DNA of 48,096 nt from a virus: the IMG/VR virus record IMGVR_UViG_3300037492_000387, positions 1-48,096 of that record; one strand, 5' to 3'. Made by a program: the position numbers and the translations under genes. Below are positions 31,157-41,495 of this stretch, piece by piece. The notes under the pieces were generated by a model, which was given only the letters and a program-made list of their open reading frames with translations, had not been told where the DNA came from and did no database searches. Position 1 is the stretch's first letter. Each line of letters begins with the position of its first letter.

Positions 31157-31175
31157 CCTATTTTCCTATTTTTAT
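31157..31175 (+). promoter_or_regulatory. Late promoter, CCTATTTTCCTATTTTTAT (copy 3)
   Basis: The third exact copy of the 19-base motif, with its core centred about 23 bases before the ATG at 31194. It drives the fibre, glycosyltransferase and collagen-like genes. Confidence 0.8.
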
Positions 31176-31193
31176 CCCCACGAATAAATACTC

Positions 31194-31544
31194 ATGGGAT
31201 TCCTTGGCGATGTCGCGCTTAAGAGCGCAATTCGGGTAAGTCAATTCAACACTGCCCTACCGGGTGCCGGGAGCGCATTTTTTACAGCAATCGCGCCGAA
31301 CAACCCGATTAGCTATTTCCACATCTACGTGGCGATAGCGGCGGCGGGCGTGCTCTCTGTGAAAAGAACTGTGGGAGTAACATCAGTGTCGGAGACACTG
31401 TCAGGTGGCGGAACACTCACCGCGAACGCCGGATATCTTTTTACCGTTCCCGCCGTAACGGGAGAGAGCATTACCCTGACGTATTCCGTCACTTCCAGCA
31501 CGATCCTGAAGTTACTCATCACAGAACAAACCGGGGTAGTCTAA
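31194..31544 (+). CDS. Small virion-type beta protein (116 aa)
   Basis: It starts MGFLGDVALKSAIRVSQFNTALPGAGSAFFTA and continues with alternating hydrophobic strands (YFHIYVAIAAAGVLSVKRTVGVTSVSETLSGGGTLTANAGYLFTVPAVTGESITLTYSVTSSTILKLLITEQTG). It looks like a small decoration or fibre-base jelly-roll. It is first after a late promoter and ends at the base before the fibre gene. Confidence 0.6.
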   Translation: MGFLGDVALKSAIRVSQFNTALPGAGSAFFTAIAPNNPISYFHIYVAIAAAGVLSVKRTVGVTSVSETLSGGGTLTANAGYLFTVPAVTGESITLTYSVTSSTILKLLITEQTGVV

Positions 31545-32914
31545 ATGGCGTATCCGCCTCAGGGGTGGGGTGCCCCAGTGGATACTCTAATTTACCGCGG
31601 GAATATCAATTGTTTTACCGACCCAAATTATCCCGCCGCAAACTCCGGGGACGTATACAAGGTTACCGGGGCGGGACATATAGGCGGGGCGTCCGGTCCC
31701 GATGTTGAAGTCGGGGACACCATTATCTGTTATGTGGACGCCTCCGCCGCCGGAACTCATGCGGTAGTGGGTGCTAACTGGGCAATAGCTCAAACCAATA
31801 TGGATACGTCCTTATACGCCCCTCTTGCGTCCCCAACATTTACTGGGATACCGTCCGCACCAACACCGACAGCCGGCACGAACACCACCCAGATCGCAAC
31901 CACGGCCTTTGTAAAGTCCGAGTTCGGGAACGTGGACGCACTGATCTATAAAGGGGTTCTTGCGTGTGTCGGTTCTCCCAACTATCCCGCCGCAGACGCA
32001 GGGCACGTATACAAAGTTTCTTCGGCTGGAAAAATTGGGGGAGCTTCGGGCCAGGTGGTCGAAATAGGCGATCTTCTCATCTGTGCGGTTGACGGTTCTA
32101 CCAGCGATACTCATGCTGCGGTTGGTGCGAACTGGGATATTATACAGGTTAATATTGATATTACGGCTCCCACCCGTCTTGTAGTCGCAATTAAAGCTGG
32201 AGAATATCTGCGAAAAGGACAGGCGGTTTATATATCCGGAACATCTGCGGGAATACCTGTAGCGTGGAAGGCAGATAATACCACAACTGGAAAGTCCAGA
32301 ATTATAGGCTGTGTTCTGGCCGATATGAACCCTGGAGATGCAACAATTGACGGGTATGCCGTACGAGGAGGAACCATCACCGGAATAGATTGCAGAACTA
32401 CTGGGACGGTCGCGGGATACGTCAACCCGTTACAGCAGACTTGGGCAAATGGGGATCTTCTCTTCGCACTTGGGGGCGCTAACGCGGGCGGCCTAACAAA
32501 TGTCCGCCCAACTTCCGGGCGATCTGTCAAGGTTTGTTATGCCGTCAACGGAAACGATCCTGCGTGCACGTTTCTGATGCACCCCATGGAAAACCCCGTC
32601 TGGACCACTGGTGCATCTGGGGAAGACGTAGTATTACGACTCGGAGACTCATCCGGTACGAATAAAGTATCGATCCGCGATTATGCTAACGCAGAGGTGG
32701 GGTATATCAACTCGGATGGAAACCTGAATGTTATTGGGCAGATTTCGAGCGATGTGGTGACTGGCACGGCCCCCTTGGACGTGGCATCTACCACTGTGAT
32801 CACAAACCTGAATGCGGATCTTCTTGACGGCAGCCACTCTACAACATTCCTGCCAACGATCGGAGCCACGGCCCCAGGTGCTCCCGCATCGGGACAACTC
32901 TGGTGGGATACATC

Positions 32915-32918
<4 letters not shown>
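31545..32918 (+). CDS. Tail fibre protein (457 aa)
   Basis: Two 75-residue repeats (VDTLIYRGNINCFTDPNYPAANSGDVYKV...VGANWAIAQ and VDALIYKGVLACVGSPNYPAADAGHVYKV...VGANWDIIQ) flank a linker with PLASPTFTGIPSAPTP, a sequence very common in phage fibres. Later parts have a KAGEYLRKGQAVYISG-type segment and a C-terminal LNADLLDGSHSTTFLP...GQLWWDTS. The start is at the base after the previous stop. The fibre likely contacts the host surface. Confidence 0.8.
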
Positions 32919-36061
<3,143 letters not shown>

Positions 36062-36085
36062 TTAAATTTGATTTGGAGGTGTATT

Positions 36086-36487
36086 ATGGTTAATTCTAAT
36101 GTAGAACCGAGGCATATAGAAGTGGATTATATCAAAAATGGTATTGCCAGATTGTTGGTCCATTGGGACATAACAAAAAGCGATGTTGTTGATAGTATTT
36201 CGGGGACATCCCGCGAACAATGGGACTATGAAGAACAAGTGGTTACATGGACGTTGCCATTGTTAGATATAAATAATAAAGAATTAGAAATATATTTGGA
36301 TAAAAATTCAATTGAAATATTAAGTTATGCGCAGGCGGCAAAAACACTGAATTATTCTCGCCCTGTTCCCAATATTGTTGTACCAACCCCTGAACCCACC
36401 GAATATAATTTGGCGCATCCTCTTCCTACGCTTGAAGCTAGAATCGCGGCATTAGAGGCGATAATTTTGGAGTTGACCCAGGCATGA
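36086..36487 (+). CDS. Probable fibre-associated/assembly protein (133 aa)
   Basis: GGAGGTG lies about 7 bases before ATG 36086 (MVNSNVEPRHIEVDYIKNG). The sequence ends in PTLEARIAALEAIILELTQA, a short coiled coil commonly seen at the end of phage tail or fibre accessory proteins. The N-terminal VVTWTLPLLDINNKELEIYLDKNSIEIL is beta-rich. It may be a chaperone or partner for the lectin-like protein directly upstream. Confidence 0.6.
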   Translation: MVNSNVEPRHIEVDYIKNGIARLLVHWDITKSDVVDSISGTSREQWDYEEQVVTWTLPLLDINNKELEIYLDKNSIEILSYAQAAKTLNYSRPVPNIVVPTPEPTEYNLAHPLPTLEARIAALEAIILELTQA

Positions 36488-36763
36488 CGGCATTTAAAGA
36501 TTTCTTAAAAATTCAGTATCGGTTAGGAAAGGTGAAAGACGAACATCTAGAAATGTACAACGATCTCCCGAAAATCAAGTCTGCTAAGAAGATGGATAAA
36601 GCAGATATTGATGAAGTGAAAGCGTTTGGTTCTGCAAAATCTCAAGGACCGGGGTGAGATCGTTAGTGTCGGCGAGGCAGTCCGAGTTGCAATCAAGGAC
36701 TATCTCACGAGGGAGTACCCTGTCGCAGAGGTTACGCGGAAAAACAAGCTGGTAGAAGCATGA
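36484..36763 (+). pseudogene. RHH-type regulator with apparent frameshift
   Basis: From ATG 36484 the frame MTAFKDFLKIQYRLGKVKDEHLEMYNDLPKIK..DKADIDEVK is coding-like but soon after reads poorly and stops (TGA 36655-36657, 57 aa). In the +1 frame the sequence KRLVLQNLKDRGEIVSVGEAVRVAIKDYL is a clear ribbon-helix-helix (CopG-like) half, ending at TGA 36761-36763 with no good start of its own (a TTG at 36626 is possible). One extra A in GTGAAAGCG near 36617 would explain it. It could be a broken gene, an assembly error, or two overlapping genes. Confidence 0.5.
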
Positions 36764-37035
36764 ACCAAAGCACAATCCCCGCCCCCACCAAGGCGCCAAC
36801 CCAGGGGGACAGGAACAGAATTGTTAGAGTAAATAGTGCTCAGATGCAGAAAGAAGTATCGTCCTCGTGTGTGCTATGTATCTCCTGCACCTGGTCACGG
36901 GACGCTGACCTTAAAGTGAAGTACTGGTGCCTGCACACCGGTCCCTGCCAACCAGTAGGATTCGGTGGGGAACTCCTTCGCAGGACCTACCAGGACGAAC
37001 CAATGAATGAGTCCGCGATCCGGGGGGTGCAGTGA
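36760..37035 (+). CDS. Cys-rich protein, paralogue of the 44297 gene (91 aa)
   Basis: ATG 36760 overlaps the TGA of the RHH-like frame. The core CVLCISCTWSRDADLKVKYWCLHTGPCQPVGFGGELLRR has four or five cysteines and is closely matched by the product at 44297 (CQRCISCTWTRDEYLKTRYWCLHPGPCLPVGFGGELLSR). Zinc binding is likely. Both copies follow an RHH gene. Unknown function. Confidence 0.75.
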   Translation: MNQSTIPAPTKAPTQGDRNRIVRVNSAQMQKEVSSSCVLCISCTWSRDADLKVKYWCLHTGPCQPVGFGGELLRRTYQDEPMNESAIRGVQ

Positions 37036-37193
37036 TGAGTATAGATCTCGCAGACCGGTGCCCGGTGTGCGGTGGAAACGGGTACTACATCCGAAGAGAA
37101 CGTACCCCTGATGGCCGATACAAAGAATCGAACGAGGACTGCGGGGCGTGCAAGGGAAGTGGACGGGCTCCTGTCGTGGGGGTGCAGACATGA
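37035..37193 (+). CDS. DnaJ-type zinc-finger micro-protein (52 aa)
   Basis: ATG 37035 shares its A with the preceding TGA. The protein has CPVCGGNGYYIRRE and CGACKGSGRAP: two CxxCxGxG motifs exactly like the DnaJ central zinc domain, which in phages often occurs alone. The middle (TPDGRYKESNED) is charged. The stop overlaps the next ATG. Confidence 0.7.
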   Translation: MSIDLADRCPVCGGNGYYIRRERTPDGRYKESNEDCGACKGSGRAPVVGVQT

Positions 37194-37402
37194 ATCCCTA
37201 CCCCACTGCATTGATGGTTGCGGTCATAATCATGAAGATCAACCGGTTCGCGGAACTCACCAGGGTGGTGCGGACCTGGTGCCGTTCAATGCGGGAGACT
37301 CGTGGTGAAGCCCCGATCTCTCTTTTTTTGAGCCCCATAGATGCCCCAGGGCGGGCGATCTCGCGTGGGGTGGTATGTTCCTATGCCCCAAGGCCGCCCT
37401 GA
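37190..37402 (+). CDS. Hypothetical protein (70 aa)
   Basis: ATG 37190 overlaps the TGA of the zinc-finger gene. The first half (MNPYPTALMVAVIIMKINRFAELTRVVRTWCRSMRETRGEAP) is hydrophobic then basic; the rest runs to 37402 and overlaps the 3' end of the convergent helicase gene by 22 bases. The overlapping tail is likely unimportant. No family. The junction is the main support. Confidence 0.4.
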   Translation: MNPYPTALMVAVIIMKINRFAELTRVVRTWCRSMRETRGEAPISLFLSPIDAPGRAISRGVVCSYAPRPP

Positions 37403-39027
37403 GTTGTTTTGTCTCCCCACACAAACCCGGTGACACGTGGGAACCTCCCCTCTTGTATGACTCGGATCGCCACGGGTTTTTTCCAATTTTCACATTCTTG
37501 GATCGCTCCGTTGGTGGTAGTTGCTGCCCCGCCTAATTGTTTTACGATTGCCCTCCCTCTCTCGGCGGCGTATCCCCCGTGATCGAGTGGTAACCAGATT
37601 GCATATTCTTTTTCCATGCGGTCGTAAAACGAAACTTTAACACTATCGGGCTTTCCGGTCTTGTGATGTCGCGCGCAAAACATATCCGCGACTTCAATTA
37701 TCGCAACCTGGCTTGATAACATGGCTCCAGAATACGATTTATCCTCGTGCGTGGCGTTTTTGGGAAATATATACTGGCACCAGGGACAGAATGCTACGCG
37801 GGCGTATAAAACGGCGTGACACTCCGGGCACTCTTTTTGCGGAGGCGCCCCCGGGACCTCTCCAAGAATGTCTTTTCTCTTAATCGGATCTACCGCGTCA
37901 ATTGGGCCGTGTCTCTCGACGTTTCCCCCAAAGTCTAGAATCAAGCAATTTTCTTTTCCTGGAAAAGTTCGTAATCCTCGCCCTACAATCTGAATATATT
38001 TTCCGGTTGATTTCGTTGCCGTGAGGAGGGCCACGAGATCGCAAACGGGCGCATTAAACCCGGTAGTCAGAACAAGAACATTAACCACGCATTTAATTTT
38101 CCCGGTTTTAAAGTCTCCTAAAATGCGATCTCGTTCTGATGTAGGAGTCTCTCCCGTGACCAGCTCGCATTTTATGCCGTGCGATCTCACCGCGCCCAGA
38201 ACGTGCGCTGCGTGGGAAACCCCCGTACAATACAGTATCCAGGCCGACCGATCTTTCCCATACTCAATGATCTCGCGAACGGCACTTCTAATTAGATCTG
38301 GCGTATCGGCGGCGACCTCCAGTTCTTTAGGGACATACTCACCCGCCTGAATACGCACACCGGATAGATCAATTTTTGCAATGCCGCCTTTTGAGATGGG
38401 GGGGACCAGGTACCCGCCAGTAATGAGTTCTTTTAGGTCGGTGTTGTGCGCAATGCCATCGAAAATGGCCCCCTCGCCCTCGTGTAGCATGCCTGAGTCT
38501 AGTCTATACGGAGTGGCGGTGCAACCCCATATTGCAACTAACGGATTTGCAATTTTTAGATCCTGGAAAAACCGCCCATACATGGTGTTGGCATCTTTAG
38601 GTATCAGATGGGCCTCGTCCACAATGGCGATATCGATCTTGTCAAAGTCGTATATTTTCTTATATACCGACTGAATACCCGCAAAAGTTATCTGTGCAGT
38701 TAGTGTTTTTTCTCCCAGTCCTGCCGAGTATATCCCGGTTTGAGCTTCGGGCCAACATTTTTTGAGCTCAGCCTCGTTCTGTGCAACAAGTTCACGGGAA
38801 TGAGTCACGATCATTATTCTGGCCCCCGGAGTCTCTTTGCACACTCTCCGACAGAACTCTGCAATCACAAGACTTTTTCCCGATCCGGTCGGCAAAACGC
38901 ATAGTGGGGCCACCCCTTTGTTGTTTTCCCAGTACGCGTACAGGTCTTTTATGGCCTGGTTTTGGTAGGGGCGTAGTTTAAGCGATGTGTTTTCCAAGTT
39001 CCCAACTCCCAATATTCCCGGGCCCAT
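37381..39027 (-). CDS. Superfamily 2 DNA/RNA helicase (548 aa)
   Basis: Motifs in order: Q-like LRPYQNQAI, I PTGSGKS (about 46-52), Ia THSRELVAQN, II DEAH, III CTATPYR, V-like VLTTGFNAP, VI QIVGRGLR. A zinc ribbon (CPECHAVLYARVAFCPWC) follows near residue 385-410, then a C-terminal domain of unknown fold. This is a DEAD/DEAH helicase of the type found in phage replication/recombination modules (RAD25/Ssl2-like core). The start at 39027 overlaps the nuclease gene by 50 bases; a TTG at 38997 is an alternative. Confidence 0.9.
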   Translation of the reverse strand: MGPGILGVGNLENTSLKLRPYQNQAIKDLYAYWENNKGVAPLCVLPTGSGKSLVIAEFCRRVCKETPGARIMIVTHSRELVAQNEAELKKCWPEAQTGIYSAGLGEKTLTAQITFAGIQSVYKKIYDFDKIDIAIVDEAHLIPKDANTMYGRFFQDLKIANPLVAIWGCTATPYRLDSGMLHEGEGAIFDGIAHNTDLKELITGGYLVPPISKGGIAKIDLSGVRIQAGEYVPKELEVAADTPDLIRSAVREIIEYGKDRSAWILYCTGVSHAAHVLGAVRSHGIKCELVTGETPTSERDRILGDFKTGKIKCVVNVLVLTTGFNAPVCDLVALLTATKSTGKYIQIVGRGLRTFPGKENCLILDFGGNVERHGPIDAVDPIKRKDILGEVPGAPPQKECPECHAVLYARVAFCPWCQYIFPKNATHEDKSYSGAMLSSQVAIIEVADMFCARHHKTGKPDSVKVSFYDRMEKEYAIWLPLDHGGYAAERGRAIVKQLGGAATTTNGAIQECENWKKPVAIRVIQEGRFPRVTGFVWGDKTTQGGLGA

Positions 39028-39928
39028 TAATAATCCCTCCTTCGTACGTCACGGTCCCAAGGTCTTGACTCGCGTCATATATTGCGAGAGGCACTAAGTA
39101 CGGAATGAAAACGTGCTGGTCACACCCGATAATTTGGGACTGTCTGTCTCTCGCTCCGCGTTTCCAACATACCCATCCTCCGTTTCGTTCTGGAGTGATA
39201 TGAGCACAAGTCCGGCACGAGACTTCCGGGAGGGCCGTCTCCCAACACATGCCATTATAATCACACCACTTACACGAGAACGACTTCATCGATTCTCCCA
39301 GCTTCTCAAGAGGACCTTCAGAAAATATAACTCGTTCGGCTTTTTCTTCTAATAAGAGGGCGTCGTCGGGGTCCTCATAAATTCGTTCCCCATATATCTC
39401 ATCGGTGTTTTTATTCACCGCGAAATAAAACGCCCTGGGAATATTCAGTTGGGCCATATACACGAGCATTTGAGAATAGTGATCGGGTTTTGACGTTACC
39501 ACGCCGTTCTTTTTAAGAGAGTTAAAGCTCTTTTCGTTCATTGTTTTTATTTCAATTACGTGGGGGGTTTTTGGAGCTTCGGGGAAACCGACCCCAACGC
39601 CGTCAAGAGAGCCGGCAAAGTGACCCCCCCAGACAGAGAACGATATTTGTATGCCGCGTTCCCAAGTGTCCCAGACGTTTATTCCAATATCCCGGAGGTT
39701 TTGCAGCACGCGTTTTTCCTCCTGAAGGCCGGTCTCAAAGAGTCTTAATATTCTCCCTGAGAAAACAGGAGCCCGGCACCACCGAAAAGAATACCACAGT
39801 GCCCGTTCGCACGGGTTCCCGATCTGGCTTGCACCAAGATGGTTTCTCCTTCCGTCTCTCGCGTGTTTCGAGTAATAAGAATATATCGCATCTATAGTGG
39901 GAGATGGGGGAGGGGGAAGGGTTGCCAT
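38978..39928 (-). CDS. Cas4-like PD-(D/E)XK exonuclease with Fe-S cysteines (316 aa)
   Basis: RecB-type motifs: GASQIGNPCERALWY (motif with Cys40), GSLDGV (Asp109), and VIEIKTM (Glu126-x-Lys128), then a QxxxY-like HYSQMLVYMAQL. One upstream Cys (Cys40) and a downstream CKWCDYNGMC (C-x2-C-x5-C) match the four-cysteine 4Fe-4S plan of Cas4/AddB nucleases. A further Cys set (CRTCAHIT...GGWVCW) follows. It would resect DNA ends for recombination or replication. It is in the operon with Sak4-like ATPase and DUF669 protein. Confidence 0.87.
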   Translation of the reverse strand: MATLPPPPSPTIDAIYSYYSKHARDGRRNHLGASQIGNPCERALWYSFRWCRAPVFSGRILRLFETGLQEEKRVLQNLRDIGINVWDTWERGIQISFSVWGGHFAGSLDGVGVGFPEAPKTPHVIEIKTMNEKSFNSLKKNGVVTSKPDHYSQMLVYMAQLNIPRAFYFAVNKNTDEIYGERIYEDPDDALLLEEKAERVIFSEGPLEKLGESMKSFSCKWCDYNGMCWETALPEVSCRTCAHITPERNGGWVCWKRGARDRQSQIIGCDQHVFIPYLVPLAIYDASQDLGTVTYEGGIINGPGNIGSWELGKHIA

Positions 39929-40395
39929 TACCTTTCCCAGGGCTTTTTGCTAGTTTTTCCGTGGGCGGGCGTGGGGGATCGTATTTCTGTGAGAGACTCT
40001 CCGTCACATCGGGCATATCCCTTGATAATATTGGACGGCTGGTACTCTCCCGACGCCGGGCGGATTCCAACCTTTATAATCAGGGGGATGTCTTTGAGTT
40101 CGTCTGAGTCGGTCGGATGGAGTACTCCAACCGCCCGACATATTGCTGATAGAGATCTTTGTGCGATTTCCTGAGCAGTTGAGTTTTCGTTGATCAAATT
40201 AAGCCGATCCCAAACTTTTCTGCCTTTGTTCTCTTCTCCAACGACTTCAAATGTTAGTTGCAGATATTTTCCTTTCCCGTTCTTGGTGTCCTTCATTTCC
40301 GTTTCGGTTATAATTACCTCATAGTCTCCTACGGGTAATGGGTCGAACGATCCGATGGGCTCGACGTCCGCCGCATTAAAGTTTAATTTTGCCAT
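39928..40395 (-). CDS. DUF669-type single-strand-binding-like protein (155 aa)
   Basis: The pattern LPVGDYEVIITETEMKDTKNGKGKYLQLTFEVVGEENKGRKVWDRLNLINENSTAQEIAQRSLSAICRAVGV is typical of the DUF669 family found in phage replication modules, where it pairs with AAA-type recombinases and is thought to act like a single-strand-binding protein. The C-terminus is basic and Pro-rich. It lies between the nuclease (sharing base 39928) and the ATPase (6 bases apart). Confidence 0.82.
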   Translation of the reverse strand: MAKLNFNAADVEPIGSFDPLPVGDYEVIITETEMKDTKNGKGKYLQLTFEVVGEENKGRKVWDRLNLINENSTAQEIAQRSLSAICRAVGVLHPTDSDELKDIPLIIKVGIRPASGEYQPSNIIKGYARCDGESLTEIRSPTPAHGKTSKKPWER

Positions 40396-40401
40396 TTTGT
40401 T

Positions 40402-41148
40402 TCACTCCTGTTTTTCTTTCGGTAAATATTTCGCGAACTCCCCCCAGTCGAGGGGGACCTCTGACGGCATGTGATATCTGTTCTTGGCAGTAAATGCCGG
40501 GTTTCCTGACAGATGCAGAACTCTCTCGCCCGTGGAGATTGCCCGGGTTCTCTTCTCGTTGAACCCGAGGTCCTCGGTCTTGGTGAGGGTTTTCATGCTG
40601 GCGAACCCCACAATATCCGAGTACTCCTCGGCAATTGCCGCAGCGCGCTTATGGAGTTTCAACCCGTGCGTATCATACGCCGGGTGTACTGGGTCTTCTA
40701 CTCGTGTAATCGCGCCGTGGGCGATCATAACGACATACATATCCTTCTCGTCACGGAGATGAGTCACTCCTCTGAAGAACGCCCGCCATTCTGTCGCGCT
40801 CTCCACGTAGCCTTTACCGTATCCAGGGGACTCGATCGAAGAGACCCCAAGCCTCTTACAGGTCTCCGCCCAGACTAACGGTTCTAGCCAGTCTAGTGAG
40901 TCCAGTACAAGAGTCTGGAACGCGTGGTCCTCCCCCACCAGGGATGATATACATTCCATGACTTGATCGTAATTCTGTACCAGTGGGAACGCCGGGGCGT
41001 CGAGATCTCCAAGCCCGTCCTCAGTAAGGAGGAATATCGGGTTTGGGGCCATTGCCCCGAAGGTCGTTTTCCCGATCCCAGACGGCCCGTACACTATAAT
41101 CCGTGGGGCTTTTGTCTGGTTTTTTGTTATGCTTTTTAGGTCTATCAT
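40402..41148 (-). CDS. Sak4-like RecA-type ATPase (248 aa)
   Basis: Walker A GPSGIGKTT is at residues 21-29, and LVLDSLDWLEPL near 82-93 is the Walker B-like strand; KDMYVVMIAHGAIT follows, as in phage AAA_24/Sak4 proteins that anneal or exchange single strands. LVGEDHAFQTLVLDS and DIVGFASMKTLT agree with family members. GGAG lies 8-9 bases before the ATG. It is the first gene of the minus-strand replication/recombination operon. Confidence 0.85.
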   Translation of the reverse strand: MIDLKSITKNQTKAPRIIVYGPSGIGKTTFGAMAPNPIFLLTEDGLGDLDAPAFPLVQNYDQVMECISSLVGEDHAFQTLVLDSLDWLEPLVWAETCKRLGVSSIESPGYGKGYVESATEWRAFFRGVTHLRDEKDMYVVMIAHGAITRVEDPVHPAYDTHGLKLHKRAAAIAEEYSDIVGFASMKTLTKTEDLGFNEKRTRAISTGERVLHLSGNPAFTAKNRYHMPSEVPLDWGEFAKYLPKEKQE

Positions 41149-41311
41149 TGTTAGTTCTCCGTGTTGGTTGGTTGAGTGGTTGGTCGGTTTGTAATTGGTT
41201 GTTTGGTTTTGGTATCACCGCCTTTGGGATGATAATATGTTGTCTTCAAAAGTATATATGCTTTTTCTCTAAGAGACACATATATATACTTGTATCGTGA
41301 AAAAGAGAGGT
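41149..41311. promoter_or_regulatory. Divergent control region between Sak4-like and Cro-like genes
   Basis: Two TATA-like blocks lie in opposite orientation, AAGTATATATG (41250-41260, for the minus operon) and CATATATATACTT (41279-41291, for the plus operon), nearly an inverted repeat around CTCTAAGAG. The plus box is 27 bases before ATG 41312. Nearer the minus genes, 41163-41212 is a run of imperfect GGTTG/TTGGTT units which becomes a CA-rich, unstructured leader in the minus mRNA. A regulator encoded next door probably binds here. Confidence 0.65.
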
Positions 41312-41488
41312 ATGTTAGAATTGGAAGAAGTGAGGAGGCGGCTAAAAGATCGCATTCTATTAGTCGTCTCCAAAGAGTCTGGCGTGAAATACCAAGTTAT
41401 TTGGAAACTGGTACACCGAAAAACAACCGATCGCATGGAGTATGCAACTGTAAAAAAGCTCTCCGACTACCTGGAGAAAAACAAGTGA
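41312..41488 (+). CDS. Cro/C1-type HTH regulator (58 aa)
   Basis: LELEEVRRRLKDRILLVVSKESGVKYQVIWKLVHRKTTDRMEYATVKKLSDYLEKNK is a compact lambda-repressor-like HTH (HTH_3). The ATG at 41312 is preferred because it lies 27 bases from the TATA block; a GTG at 41297 lies too close to it. It is the first gene opposite the Sak4 operon and directly before the replication protein, so it likely controls the divergent early promoters (Cro-like). Confidence 0.75.
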   Translation: MLELEEVRRRLKDRILLVVSKESGVKYQVIWKLVHRKTTDRMEYATVKKLSDYLEKNK

Positions 41489-41495
41489 GGTTTTT

